Assembly: GCA_052103595.1 (NCBI GenBank)
Contig: JBQEKC010000001.1
Span: forward strand, 558,001 to 622,000
Source: CAMEGH01 sp052103595
Lineage (GTDB): Bacteria; Patescibacteriota; Saccharimonadia; Saccharimonadales; Saccharimonadaceae
Length of the DNA: 64,000 bases
Direction of reading: 5' to 3'
Part shown: one piece after another, positions 14,473 through 23,034 of the stretch
Layout of the letters: every line of letters begins with the position of its first letter
Position numbering within the stretch: the stretch's first letter is position 1
The notes under the pieces: model-generated
Database searches by the model: none
Seen by the model: only the letters and a program-made list of their open reading frames with translations
Told to the model about the DNA's origin: nothing
Program-made: the position numbers and the translations under genes

Positions 14473-15762
14473 ATGCACGAGGGGCGACATATCCGTACAG
14501 AAACACTAAACGATTGGGAGGAGACTGGCTTTGAACGCGATATCACCGCCGAACGTGTGCAGTTTAAGATGGGCGAGCTGGCGACAGATGAAGCATTTCA
14601 CTTTTTAGGCGAAGCAGAAAGCCCGTACGAACGCGTGCGCAAGTACATGAACGAGCGCGTCATTGATCAACCGGAAGCCACAGAAGCAATTGTAACGGCG
14701 CTTGAAAAATCGTTTGTGCGACCACCAAGCGACAATCGACCAAAAGCAACCCTAGCACTGCTTGGCCCAACTGGCACCGGGAAAACCGAAACAGCGCGGG
14801 CACTTTCCGAATCGCTCGCAGAAGGCTACCGCCAACCAAACCTTATTAAAATCGATGGTTCAGCGTACAGTAACGGGCACGAGATGGCGAACTTACTCGG
14901 CTCACCTCCAAGTTACGTTGGCAGTGATATTAAGCCTCTCTTGTCGGCAGAGAATATTCAACGGCCAGGCACAGTTGTTCTTATTGACGAGATTGAAAAG
15001 GCACATCCAAAACTACATCAGTTACTGCTGCAAATCATGGACGATGGCAAAATTAGGCTTAACAAGGGAGAAGTGACAAACTTTAGAGACACCGTCGTTT
15101 TACTTACGAGCAATCTTGGTGCGCAAGAAATTACCAAAGAAACGATTGGTGGCGGCACTGGCTTTTCGTTGGGCGAAGAGCGCACGATCAACCACCAGCA
15201 AGTTGATAACTCCGCCAAAAATAGCTTCAAGAAACACTTTAGCCCCGAATTTACCAATCGTATCGACAATCTAGTAACGTTTCGTCCGCTTTCAGAAAGA
15301 GCGCTCCATAAAGTGCTTGACGTAAAGCTTGATACGCTCAATGAGTTTTATGAAAATAAATTCCAAGCCGCACTTGAGCTGAGCCCAGCCACACGCGAAC
15401 GGCTCGTTGCCCAAGCAGCCCAAGAGCCGCAAAACGGTGCTCGCCCACTAGTTCGTGCGCTTGAACAGCAAGTGCAAGCAAAGTTTGGTCGCTATATCGG
15501 CGCCGAATATGTGAATGCAGGCACACGCGTTCATGTGTATCACCGCGACGAACTTTCAGATGAGCATGCCGCGCTCACGCCAGACGAGTTTGTTTTTACT
15601 GCCCGCGAAGATGTATCGCTTCTTCCGCCCCCACCACGGCTTTCGTTCGAAAGCTTCTCGCCCTCAACCGACTTAGTGTATCCAGATCTTGCCAGGAACC
15701 CTAATGTCGCCGAAGAGATCCGCAAAGCCATACGAGGCCGCACGCCGCAACCACGTTCATAA
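14473..15762 (+). CDS. ClpA/ClpB-type ATPase with a single AAA module
   Basis: A 429-residue Clp/Hsp100 protein with only the second-type AAA module: Walker A GPTGTGKT 98-105, Walker B VVLIDEIEKAH about 168-178, sensor 1 TSNLGAQE, arginine-finger region FSPEFTNRID and a ClpB D2-small domain with GARPLVRALEQQVQ. There is no N-domain, no first AAA ring and no IGF/L loop that I can see for ClpP docking, so remodelling rather than proteolysis is more likely. About 60 residues at the C-terminus are acidic/Pro-rich and look disordered. AAGGAG precedes the ATG. The leader peptide, terminator and inverted repeat upstream suggest tight control. Confidence 0.85.
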   Translation: MHEGRHIRTETLNDWEETGFERDITAERVQFKMGELATDEAFHFLGEAESPYERVRKYMNERVIDQPEATEAIVTALEKSFVRPPSDNRPKATLALLGPTGTGKTETARALSESLAEGYRQPNLIKIDGSAYSNGHEMANLLGSPPSYVGSDIKPLLSAENIQRPGTVVLIDEIEKAHPKLHQLLLQIMDDGKIRLNKGEVTNFRDTVVLLTSNLGAQEITKETIGGGTGFSLGEERTINHQQVDNSAKNSFKKHFSPEFTNRIDNLVTFRPLSERALHKVLDVKLDTLNEFYENKFQAALELSPATRERLVAQAAQEPQNGARPLVRALEQQVQAKFGRYIGAEYVNAGTRVHVYHRDELSDEHAALTPDEFVFTAREDVSLLPPPPRLSFESFSPSTDLVYPDLARNPNVAEEIRKAIRGRTPQPRS

Positions 15763-15774
15763 CAAAAAGAGTGC

Positions 15775-15780
15775 TATACT
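15775..15780 (+). promoter_or_regulatory. -10 box TATACT
   Basis: GTGCTATACT, 27 bases before the ATG at 15808; this unit has a short leader with AAGGAGAGG. Confidence 0.5.
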
Positions 15781-15807
15781 AAAAGCACATCTAACAAGGA
15801 GAGGCTT

Positions 15808-16788
15808 ATGCCACAAACAGCTCGAAAGACGTCCGCGTCTAAAAAAGTATCAAAGAAGAACGAAGAATTGCATCACAGCTCAGCGGGACTGATTGTTCTA
15901 CAATGGCTCACCTACGCTTTTTGGGGCTGGCTCATTGTTGGCTTGCTGTGGCTTCTTAGCGTCATCCTTATGAATGCACTCCTTGATGAACCGGTCGCTG
16001 ATGTTGTGCCATATGCCATTGCCGCAAGTGTTGTGGCACTGCCGCTGGCGTTTGTAACCGACCTGTTTTATCGCAAACACGAGCCGCTCAAAAAAGTTGG
16101 TGGTAGTGCTGTGGTGATGATTATTCACGCGGTGTTATATGCACTTTTGGGGATTGGTTCGCTGATTATTACCGTGTTTATGGCGATTGACCTTGCGGTT
16201 GGCACAGGTGACAACACCGAAAAAAGCATCACATTGTTTGTTGGATTGTTTGCAACGCTTGCCTACGCAGCAGCTTTTCTGCGCACGCTTAATCCGTTCA
16301 AAACAGCGTGGCCGCTTCGTGCGTACGGCTACGGCATGCTCGCAGTAACGCTTGCGCTGCTTGTATTGACCATAACCGGGCCACTCACAAAAAGCATTGC
16401 AACGCGCGACGATCGACGCATTGAAGAAAATATCGTCAATGTGCAGCTTGCCATCGACGAATACGTCGCTCAGCACCATGAATTACCGTCGTCACTCGAT
16501 ACGCTCGCGTTTGACCCATGGTACGCAAAAGAGACGAAACAGCTTATTAACGACAAGCTTATTACTTATCAAAAAGAAGAGCGCGTCATTGAACAATCTG
16601 ACGACACTGCAACCGCGCAGCATCGCTACCAGTTGTGCGTTGAATATACTCATGCGCGCAAAGACGCCACACCTGAAAGTGACACCTACGGCTCTATTAT
16701 TAATATAGACACACACGAAGCCGGAGCAGTTTGCTACAAACTACAAAGCGAAGACTGGGATGCTGATTCGTTTGATAGTGCGCTATAG
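15808..16788 (+). CDS. Multi-spanning membrane protein, DUF5671-like
   Basis: The 326-residue protein has a Lys-rich N-terminal tail, then about five hydrophobic segments (roughly 36-58, 70-90, 101-127, 143-158, 169-190), and a 130-residue C-terminal soluble domain starting DDRRIEENIVNVQLAIDEYV, with two cysteines. The pattern resembles the DUF5671 membrane proteins common in CPR genomes; no function is known. It has its own promoter and AAGGAGAGG site. Confidence 0.6.
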   Translation: MPQTARKTSASKKVSKKNEELHHSSAGLIVLQWLTYAFWGWLIVGLLWLLSVILMNALLDEPVADVVPYAIAASVVALPLAFVTDLFYRKHEPLKKVGGSAVVMIIHAVLYALLGIGSLIITVFMAIDLAVGTGDNTEKSITLFVGLFATLAYAAAFLRTLNPFKTAWPLRAYGYGMLAVTLALLVLTITGPLTKSIATRDDRRIEENIVNVQLAIDEYVAQHHELPSSLDTLAFDPWYAKETKQLINDKLITYQKEERVIEQSDDTATAQHRYQLCVEYTHARKDATPESDTYGSIINIDTHEAGAVCYKLQSEDWDADSFDSAL

Positions 16789-16795
16789 AAGTGTG

Positions 16796-17230
16796 CTATT
16801 CTTGTACGTTACCGCCAAACAAAAAGTTCATCCACTGGCTTAGATTGCTTGGTTTTTGCGCCGTTTGTGCGGGAGTGTTTTCTGGCTCGTCACCCCGACT
16901 AGCTTGTGGCGTATTTGCCGGTAGCATAAGAGCTTTTTCACCCGGATCACCATAGCCAAGACGCTGACGAACGGCAAGTTTTTTATACTCTTCACTTTGC
17001 AAATAACGCTGTTCGTATTCGAGCATTTGCATTTCAAGTTCCGCCAAAGACACTTCACGCTGCTTACTATCAACCATACGCCGGAGTTCGTAATTTTTCT
17101 GCATCGCCTGCACCGACCCCCAAATAAACCACACAATCACTAAAGCAATCCCTATAGCCATAGCGATTTCACGAGTTGGATAGCGGTACTTAATGTGGTA
17201 CCACGTGCGTTTTATGTTTATGTTGGGCAT
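16796..17230 (-). CDS. FtsB/DivIC-like septum formation initiator
   Basis: A 144-residue protein with one TM segment (about 22-41), a coiled coil (about 45-85) and the family end-signature SEEYKKLAVRQRLGYGDPGEK (about 79-99), as in FtsB/DivIC 'ARe.lg...pGE'. These link the FtsQ/L division complex at the septum. A Pro/Ala/Gln-rich tail ends in a short amphipathic stretch. The start at 17230 is preferred because a TATACT box lies at 17242-17247; the frame is open upstream, but that would overlap the promoter. Confidence 0.75.
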   Translation of the reverse strand: MPNINIKRTWYHIKYRYPTREIAMAIGIALVIVWFIWGSVQAMQKNYELRRMVDSKQREVSLAELEMQMLEYEQRYLQSEEYKKLAVRQRLGYGDPGEKALMLPANTPQASRGDEPENTPAQTAQKPSNLSQWMNFLFGGNVQE

Positions 17231-17241
17231 TTCTGTGTAAT

Positions 17242-17247
17242 AGTATA
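17242..17247 (-). promoter_or_regulatory. -10 box of the FtsB-like gene
   Basis: Minus strand TATACT, 11 bases before the ATG; divergent from the tRNA-Ile promoter (-10 TATAAT at 17301-17306). Confidence 0.5.
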
Positions 17248-17300
17248 GCACTAACGTCGCAAAAAATGCTATTACTGTAGCGCCGCCACAGGCTTTACGG

Positions 17301-17306
17301 TATAAT
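17301..17306 (+). promoter_or_regulatory. -10 box of the tRNA-Ile(CAT) gene
   Basis: TATAAT 9 bases before the mature tRNA, preceded by TTTACGG. Confidence 0.6.
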
Positions 17307-17315
17307 AGCGGCAAC

Positions 17316-17391
17316 GGGGGTATAGCTCAGCGGTTAGAGCAGCGGGCTCATAACCTGTTGGTCGCTGGTTCGATCCCAGCTACCCCCACCA
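17316..17391 (+). tRNA. tRNA with CAT anticodon, probably tRNA-Ile2 (lysidine-modified)
   Basis: A 76-nt tRNA with encoded CCA and a fully paired acceptor GGGGGTA/TACCCCC. Its D loop AGCGGTTA and the stretch TTGGTCGCTGGTTC match the bacterial tRNA-Ile(CAU) pattern and differ from the elongator Met gene at 14110, which has AGTTGGTTA and AGGTCACA. It should be the TilS substrate that decodes AUA. The assignment rests on similarity recalled from known tRNAs, not on a computed score. Confidence 0.8.
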
Positions 17392-17398
17392 TAAAAAT

Positions 17399-17426
17399 AT
17401 CCCCCGAATAACGAGGGATTCTTTTT
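17399..17426 (+). terminator. Terminator of tRNA-Ile
   Basis: ATCCCCCG / CGAGGGAT stem (one mismatch), loop AATAA, then TCTTTTT. Confidence 0.75.
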
Positions 17427-17438
17427 ATTGTACGTCAT

Positions 17439-17984
17439 TTACGCGGCCGGTCTCTCAAGACGCTTTTTTACTTTTGCGCGGTTTTTATGACCAGCACTTT
17501 TGCCAATAGCTCGACGAATACCTATCAAGCTACCGAGAGCAATCGCCTCTTCATCCGCTGGCAAACGCTGATCAATCCAGGCTTCTGCATCAACGCCAAT
17601 GGCTGGTGCAAGCGTGCGGCGTTCGTCATCGTAACTATAGGTATGATTTTTGTTGCTACCAGCTACCACCAAACCTGCGCGGTCGTTGTAGCGTTTTTGC
17701 AGGTCTTTTTGGCCAGCCGGCGTGTCGGCGTGCTTGTTTAGGCCACGAGCCCGAGCCGCATTTGCATACATCGCACTGGCCGCCAAAAGCGCCTCTCGGC
17801 GCACGTCAAGATCTACCGATGGGCCGGTTTCTGCCGCAAAATTCGTCATATTCACATCTGGCGCGTAGATACGATCCGCGTATAATTCTTCGTAATCAAC
17901 CTCGTTTTGTGGCGACTCTTCCAGTTCAACATCTTCTGGTGGCAAAATCTCGCCATCAACTTCTCGGTACAACACTTCTTTCAT
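17439..17984 (-). CDS. Hypothetical acidic protein, 181 residues
   Basis: Soluble protein starting MKEVLYREVDGEILPPEDVELEE, with a first half rich in Glu and Asp and a basic C-terminus (HKNRAKVKKRLERP). No TM segment, signal peptide or recognised motif. ATG at 17984 is 7 bases after a TATAAT box (17992-17997), which argues against the longer open frame. It is divergent from the ABC exporter operon. Confidence 0.65.
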   Translation of the reverse strand: MKEVLYREVDGEILPPEDVELEESPQNEVDYEELYADRIYAPDVNMTNFAAETGPSVDLDVRREALLAASAMYANAARARGLNKHADTPAGQKDLQKRYNDRAGLVVAGSNKNHTYSYDDERRTLAPAIGVDAEAWIDQRLPADEEAIALGSLIGIRRAIGKSAGHKNRAKVKKRLERPAA

Positions 17985-17991
17985 ACATACT

Positions 17992-17997
17992 ATTATA
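17992..17997 (-). promoter_or_regulatory. -10 box of the gene at 17439-17984
   Basis: Minus strand TATAAT, 7 bases before the ATG. A rightward TATACT for the ABC operon lies at 18048-18053. Confidence 0.55.
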
Positions 17998-18065
17998 ACA
18001 AAAATAGCGCAAAAAGCAAGCCATCTTGCCCAAAAAACCACATGCGTTATACTAAATATATATTT

Positions 18066-18797
18066 ATGGTGGAACACATGCACAAAAACACAAACCCAGA
18101 CGCAAAACCCAATCAAGCGCCCGCAAAAAAAGCGTTTATCAGCGCTGAAAAACTCTCAAAGCAGTATAAAGTGGGGCGCCAAAAAGTACTGGCCGTAAGC
18201 AACGTATCGCTCGAAATTAACGAAGGCGAATTTGTGGCCATCGTGGGCGCAAGCGGCAGCGGCAAAAGTACACTGCTGCACCTTTTGGGCGGGCTTGATA
18301 AACCGAGCAGTGGCACGATTTTTGTGGACGGCGTACGCCTTACAAAACTAAGCGACCGAAAATTATCGCGCTTTCGCAACCGCACAATTGGCTTTGTGTT
18401 TCAATCGTTTTATTTGCAACCCTACTTGAATGTCCGCAAAAATATAGAAGTCGCTGCCATGCCAAATCGCCTCAAACGCAAAACGCGTGCCTACCGCGCC
18501 GAACGACTCGCCAGCGCCGTGGGGCTTAAAAGCCGCCTTGCACACAAGCCCAGCGAACTTTCTGGCGGGCAAATTCAGCGTGTGGCAATTGCACGCGCGT
18601 TGCTTAATCAGCCATCAATTATTTTGGCAGACGAACCAACTGGCAACCTAGATTCTACCAATAGCGAAGCGATTGTGGCGCTGTTTAAGACGCTGCAGAA
18701 AGAACTTGGCGCAACCGTGGTAATTGCCACCCACGACCACGACATTGCCGCGCAGGCCGACCGCATTATTACCGTAAAAGACGGAGCACTTGTATGA
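18066..18797 (+). CDS. ABC transporter ATP-binding protein, LolD/MacB type
   Basis: The ATPase partner of the FtsX-like permease that follows. Walker A GASGSGKST, Q-loop FVFQSFYLQPYLN, signature LSGGQ, Walker B IILADEPTGNLDS and H-loop ATHDHD are all intact, and the sequence context is that of the LolD/MacB/FtsE group, which powers mechanical transmission or export rather than pore transport. Starts at 18066 and 18078 are both possible; the latter has GGTGGA upstream. The last codons overlap the permease start (ATGA). Confidence 0.9.
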   Translation: MVEHMHKNTNPDAKPNQAPAKKAFISAEKLSKQYKVGRQKVLAVSNVSLEINEGEFVAIVGASGSGKSTLLHLLGGLDKPSSGTIFVDGVRLTKLSDRKLSRFRNRTIGFVFQSFYLQPYLNVRKNIEVAAMPNRLKRKTRAYRAERLASAVGLKSRLAHKPSELSGGQIQRVAIARALLNQPSIILADEPTGNLDSTNSEAIVALFKTLQKELGATVVIATHDHDIAAQADRIITVKDGALV

Positions 18798-20752
18798 TCC
18801 GACTCACCGACACTACCACACTTGCCTTCACAAAATTGCGCGCCCGCAAAATTCGCACAACAGCAACGGTTGCGCTGGCTAGCCTTCTGTTTGGCGTGCT
18901 CGCGGCAGCATCGCTCGTCACCACTGGCGCGTTTAAAAGTTTGGCCGATTTTCGGGCAGATGGGCTAACCAGCCGCTACATTGTGGCGGTCGACCCGGCG
19001 CCATCTGGCGAAGGACTTATTGGCATACAAAAAGATCCTGCTATGGTGGCAGAAGCTAAAAAGCGCTTTGAAGCACTCGTGGCGCAAAAAACCGAAGCCG
19101 CAAAAGAGCTCAACATTAGCTATAATTCCGTGTCCGAAATAGCACCATACGCACTTTCGGCAGATGGCAAAACCGAGATGCTGCAAATGCACGATTCAAA
19201 CAATATCGTCCGAACATTGCTGCGCGAAACCTTCCAAAACAAACCCGTAATTGATGATATAGCGCTGCAAAAAAGTGCCAAAACATACGGCGCCACCACG
19301 TTTTTTGCCACAAAAAATTACCATATCGAAAACGGTGCAACGCTGAATGTTCTGCCAAAAACTGGCGAAGTGTTTTACGACCAAAACGACGAAATCGCCC
19401 AAAATCAGCACTATACGCCGCCAATTATTGATGGCAACGCGCTTAATCTGGCGCCAAAAAATATCACCGAACCATTTTTACTTGCACAACATAAGTGGCA
19501 GCCAACGGGCGAGAGTATTCCGATTATTTTGCCACAAGAAACGGTTGAATTGTTGCTCGAAACAACGCCGCTGCCAGATGACGCGCCGGCGGCCGACAAG
19601 AACGCCTATTTACATGAGCTGCGCGATAAAGCCGCTGGGCTCACCTTTGCGGCCTGCTACCGAAACGGCGCTTCGAACGCGGCGGTTCAGCAAACGGTTG
19701 TGCAGCAAAACGAAATCGCCACACACAAAAATGACAAGGAATTTATACCTCCTGCACTGCAATATCAGCTGCCAAACGCTGCTAGTTGCACCAATCCAAC
19801 TGTGGCAAGTGACACACGCACCGACGCGCAAAAACAGCAAGACGCTGCACAAAAACAATTCGATGAAACATTTGCGACCGAACCAAGCACGCAAAAAAGT
19901 TTTTTTGTGCACTTTAGCGTGGTAGGGATTTCGCCCAATGGCGATTCTGCGCAAAATTCGTTCAACGAGCCAGAAGAACGTGCCAAAACCGTGCAAGATA
20001 TCGCGCAATCGATCCTAACAACCAGCGGCATCGGCCAGGTAATTCCGGAGCATTTGTGGCAGCAAATTCCGGCCAAAGAGCGCGCAAACTACGCCGAACT
20101 TTTTACCTACCAACCCTCCTACTTTTTTGGCAACGAAGATAACCACACGCGCCACGTTGAATTTGCCACTGCGACTGGTGCGCAACAATTTATCGACCAA
20201 GAAGCTTGCACCTTCACCATGTATGGCGATTGCGCGCCCGCTGGCCGAGATTATATGGCAACGTTGATGTTTACCAATAGTGCCGCCATCGACGATTTGC
20301 AACGTACATTGCGGCAGTGGTTTTTGTACGCCATGATTGGCGTGATGGCGCTGGCAGCAGTGATAATGTGGCTGACAGTTGGGCGCACCATTGCCGATGG
20401 CCGCCACGAAACGGCGGTGTTTCGGGCGATTGGCTTTACGCGCAGCGATATTGCGAGCGTCTATGTTGTATACACGCTGCTTTTGGCACTGTTGGTGGCG
20501 ATACTAGCGACCAGCGTGGGATTTTTGGGCGCGTACGCGGCGCAGCACTTTTTTGCGCCGCAGCTCACAGCACTTGCCCAATATAATTTTGGCGGGCTCG
20601 ATCTTGCAAAAGAAGTGTCCCTGCTGAGCATCGATTCTCATCGACTTTTGCTCATCCTCGCGGCAATTTTTGCCACTGGCTTGCTTAGCATGATTGTGCC
20701 GCTACTTGGCAATGTGCGTCGCAGCCCGATCAAAGACATGCGCGAAGAGTAA
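18794..20752 (+). CDS. FtsX/MacB-like ABC permease with large external domain
   Basis: A 652-residue protein with an N-terminal TM (about 25-48), an external domain of about 460 residues, and three C-terminal TMs (about 512-535, 558-588, 615-640): the MacB/FtsX/LolE topology. The C-terminal FtsX block includes GRTIADGRHETAVFRAIGFTRSDI. The external domain is large and rich in Gln, Asn and Ala, with only three or four Cys (CYRNGAS, AASCTNP, EACTFTMYGDC), which could pair. Cargo is unknown; with a parasitic lifestyle, export of a peptide or lipid is a fair guess. Confidence 0.85.
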   Translation: MIRLTDTTTLAFTKLRARKIRTTATVALASLLFGVLAAASLVTTGAFKSLADFRADGLTSRYIVAVDPAPSGEGLIGIQKDPAMVAEAKKRFEALVAQKTEAAKELNISYNSVSEIAPYALSADGKTEMLQMHDSNNIVRTLLRETFQNKPVIDDIALQKSAKTYGATTFFATKNYHIENGATLNVLPKTGEVFYDQNDEIAQNQHYTPPIIDGNALNLAPKNITEPFLLAQHKWQPTGESIPIILPQETVELLLETTPLPDDAPAADKNAYLHELRDKAAGLTFAACYRNGASNAAVQQTVVQQNEIATHKNDKEFIPPALQYQLPNAASCTNPTVASDTRTDAQKQQDAAQKQFDETFATEPSTQKSFFVHFSVVGISPNGDSAQNSFNEPEERAKTVQDIAQSILTTSGIGQVIPEHLWQQIPAKERANYAELFTYQPSYFFGNEDNHTRHVEFATATGAQQFIDQEACTFTMYGDCAPAGRDYMATLMFTNSAAIDDLQRTLRQWFLYAMIGVMALAAVIMWLTVGRTIADGRHETAVFRAIGFTRSDIASVYVVYTLLLALLVAILATSVGFLGAYAAQHFFAPQLTALAQYNFGGLDLAKEVSLLSIDSHRLLLILAAIFATGLLSMIVPLLGNVRRSPIKDMREE

Positions 20753-20809
20753 ATAGATAGACGCGCAGAACTATTGATATGATCACACCGATCTGATACA
20801 GTTAACAAA

Positions 20810-20828
20810 GCTTGATAGATTATCAAGC
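20810..20828. repeat. Perfect 8-bp inverted repeat before the secreted-protein gene
   Basis: GCTTGATA (20810-20817), GAT, TATCAAGC (20821-20828). It lies 22 bases before the ATG at 20851 and just upstream of GAAGGAG, so it could be an operator or an RNA hairpin near the ribosome site. Confidence 0.5.
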
Positions 20829-20850
20829 AGTCACTGAAGGAGTGATCGGT

Positions 20851-21222
20851 ATGCCCCGTTTCAAGAAACGAGCAAGCTCAAGTGTAATGGCTATGGCGCT
20901 TTTTGCCAGTCTAGCCTTTATCACAGCTGCTCCCGCAAACGCAGCTTCAGGTAAAGTCAGTTGTGGCGTCAACAATCCTGTTGGTATGTGGGTTGAAGTA
21001 TCTGGCGGAACAAGTGGCTGGGCTACATTGGCAAATACATCATCGCCTCGCGTCAAGAACTGGTCTTACAATACCCAGGGAAAACAATGGCGTGCACGTG
21101 TCGGATGTGGTGGCACTTCAGAAAACTGGAAGTACTCCATTACTTCAAACTGGACCACGCTCCAAGGGGCAACAGTTAGTTGCGCCGATGAGGGCTGGTT
21201 CAAAAAGTGCGTCGCGGGATAG
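20851..21222 (+). CDS. Small secreted protein with four cysteines and many tryptophans
   Basis: The ATG at 20851 has GAAGGAG 9 bases before it. A clear signal peptide (basic MPRFKKR, hydrophobic core, ANA-ASG cleavage near residue 31) precedes a 92-residue mature protein with four Cys (in SCGV, GCGG, SCAD, KKCV), and Trp residues spaced through it (GMWVE, SGWAT, KNWSY, KQWRA, ENWKY, SNWTT, EGWFK). The spacing suggests a small disulfide-bonded beta-sheet protein. I do not recognise the family. It follows the ABC/FtsX pair and could be an adhesin, bacteriocin-like factor or export cargo. Confidence 0.7.
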   Translation: MPRFKKRASSSVMAMALFASLAFITAAPANAASGKVSCGVNNPVGMWVEVSGGTSGWATLANTSSPRVKNWSYNTQGKQWRARVGCGGTSENWKYSITSNWTTLQGATVSCADEGWFKKCVAG

Positions 21223-21289
21223 CGACACAGACCTGAACAAGTCTACAAACTGTTCATTTTCAACACTATAGACTTTTATCAAACTTACA

Positions 21290-21589
21290 ATGAACAAATA
21301 CACCATCTCTATCGGCCTCTTCTCGTTTTTTAGCGTTACCACCACGGTTATTCTTATTTTGGCCCATTCGGGGGCGTTTGTTGGCATGGTCGGCTCAATC
21401 GATGCAGCATTCACGGTGTATGGAATCAATACGGCAATGTTGATTGTGTCGCTGCTATTTTACATATATCAACGCTCACAACATAATCTTGCGGCGAAGA
21501 AAAAATCAGCCATACTAGATGCTTACGCAAAGCGTGCCCAACCAAACGAAGAAAAACCAACTGACACCGATTCTACCCGCGATTTGTAA
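21290..21589 (+). CDS. Small two-TM membrane protein, 99 residues
   Basis: Two hydrophobic helices (about 6-30 and 37-60) are followed by a charged tail with KRAQPNEEKPTDTDSTRD. The 3' end overlaps the convergent LssY_C gene by 17 bp. No family recognised. A TATAGA box lies about 15 bases upstream of the ATG; there is no clear Shine-Dalgarno site. Confidence 0.55.
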   Translation: MNKYTISIGLFSFFSVTTTVILILAHSGAFVGMVGSIDAAFTVYGINTAMLIVSLLFYIYQRSQHNLAAKKKSAILDAYAKRAQPNEEKPTDTDSTRDL

Positions 21590-22907
21590 ACCGCCTAGCG
21601 GCATCGCTTGAAAGCGCCAGTAGCAAGCCAATATGAAGCGATACACTTACAAGCGAACTACCGAACGTAATTGGCTCGCGATAGATAAAAAACTCAATAC
21701 CTGTTTTGATAATGAAGAGACTTGCTAAAAATAACAAACCAATTCTTGCAGTGTTACTACCACGCACCACAAACACCACCAAAACCGCTTCTAGTACCAC
21801 TGCCATCAGTCCAAATGCGACTGAACCTGTCGTCATAATATCAAGCTGTACACGCGACGCCATAAACTCTTGCCCGATGCCAAATAGCTCCATCGCTAAA
21901 ATTGCCACCGCAAGGCCAGCAGCTGCCACGAGTTGCAGCGGGCGGCGTTTCCATAACGCCTCACCAAGTTCAACTGGCGTGATAAACTCTTTACCTTCAT
22001 CAAGCAGCGTATTGTCAAAAATGAGGCCCGGGCGCTGTGGCAACTGAGCGGTTGTTTGCAAGCGCTTCAGTTCAATAATCGGGAGGTTTCCATCTGTTAC
22101 AATCACATCTCCACCGCCATTACGCGAATGGTAGCCTGTTGAAAAATCTTCAATCAACGTCACCTTCGCTTTTTTGTTTGCTGCCGCAACAGATTCCACT
22201 ACAAAATCTCGCTCAATATCGGTATTTTCATCAATACGATGCGTCAACTGCAATGTAAACCAACTAAAACCCGCTGAGGTGTCGTACGTGGCATCAGCCA
22301 ACCAGTCAGCCTGATGTCCACCTGGCAGCAGCCACCCCGTTGGGCAATGCCAAAACCGAATGTGATGCCGCTTACCAGGCGTTCCATCAACCTGCTTTTG
22401 ATAACTAAAATCTTGCCGTCGACCAAATAAATATAGCGCCGAAACAGGTGCGCTTTTGTAGCTACGACGAAACAGCACCGCTAGCACCATCTTCCACGAA
22501 GAGCGCGCCGTAATGTCATCTGCTAACGTCCAGCCAGCCGCCTCCATCGCTTCGTGCAGCTGCGCTTCGTTACCGCGCACACCAACGTTCACTGGATCAC
22601 CAAGCAAGCCATCACTGGTGCGGGTTCGTCCAATGAAATAATCTGGCACATACAGGTGTGAGAGAATGCGGTGCAGGCGCGGCAAGCCCAAATAGGCGAT
22701 TACTGCCCAAAAAATAATAAAGTACGCCCAATATGTCCAATCAATGCTCCAGCCTTCAATAAAAAAGAGCAGCCCAAGCCAAAGTGTTGCAAGTCCCGCA
22801 AATATAAAAAAGCCCCTATCAAGCAATTCGCCAACCGACGTTGTATGCCGCCGCAACTGCGAAGCGGTTTTTTGACGAGGCTGTTTACGATTGACTGGGG
22901 GATTCAT
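21573..22907 (-). CDS. Membrane protein with LssY C-terminal domain
   Basis: A 444-residue protein with two TM segments near 35-75, then an LssY_C domain (about 115-290): RSYKSAPVSALYLFGRRQDF, RHHIRFW, WLADATYDTSAGFS, LTHRIDENTDIERDF, and four C-terminal TMs (about 335-440). LssY_C occurs in proteins linked to membrane lipid or type I secretion functions, but the reaction is not known. The ATG at 22907 is 9 bases after a TATACT box (22917-22922). Confidence 0.75.
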   Translation of the reverse strand: MNPPVNRKQPRQKTASQLRRHTTSVGELLDRGFFIFAGLATLWLGLLFFIEGWSIDWTYWAYFIIFWAVIAYLGLPRLHRILSHLYVPDYFIGRTRTSDGLLGDPVNVGVRGNEAQLHEAMEAAGWTLADDITARSSWKMVLAVLFRRSYKSAPVSALYLFGRRQDFSYQKQVDGTPGKRHHIRFWHCPTGWLLPGGHQADWLADATYDTSAGFSWFTLQLTHRIDENTDIERDFVVESVAAANKKAKVTLIEDFSTGYHSRNGGGDVIVTDGNLPIIELKRLQTTAQLPQRPGLIFDNTLLDEGKEFITPVELGEALWKRRPLQLVAAAGLAVAILAMELFGIGQEFMASRVQLDIMTTGSVAFGLMAVVLEAVLVVFVVRGSNTARIGLLFLASLFIIKTGIEFFIYREPITFGSSLVSVSLHIGLLLALSSDAARRFTNRG

Positions 22908-22947
22908 GCTACTTTTAGTATATCGTGGAGGTCGTACAAAATACAAA

Positions 22948-22974
22948 CCCCCTCACCGCGGGATGGTGAGGGGG
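22948..22974 (-). terminator. Terminator of the small gene at 23035
   Basis: Ten-bp stem CCCCCTCACC (22948-22957) with GGTGAGGGGG (22965-22974). On the minus strand it is followed by TTTGTATTTT, so it serves leftward transcription from 23241. Confidence 0.8.
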
Positions 22975-23034
22975 AGTGTTTGGCACTTGTTTGTTTGCCC
23001 TTAGTGTAGCACTAAATGAGGCAAAAGCACAAGC

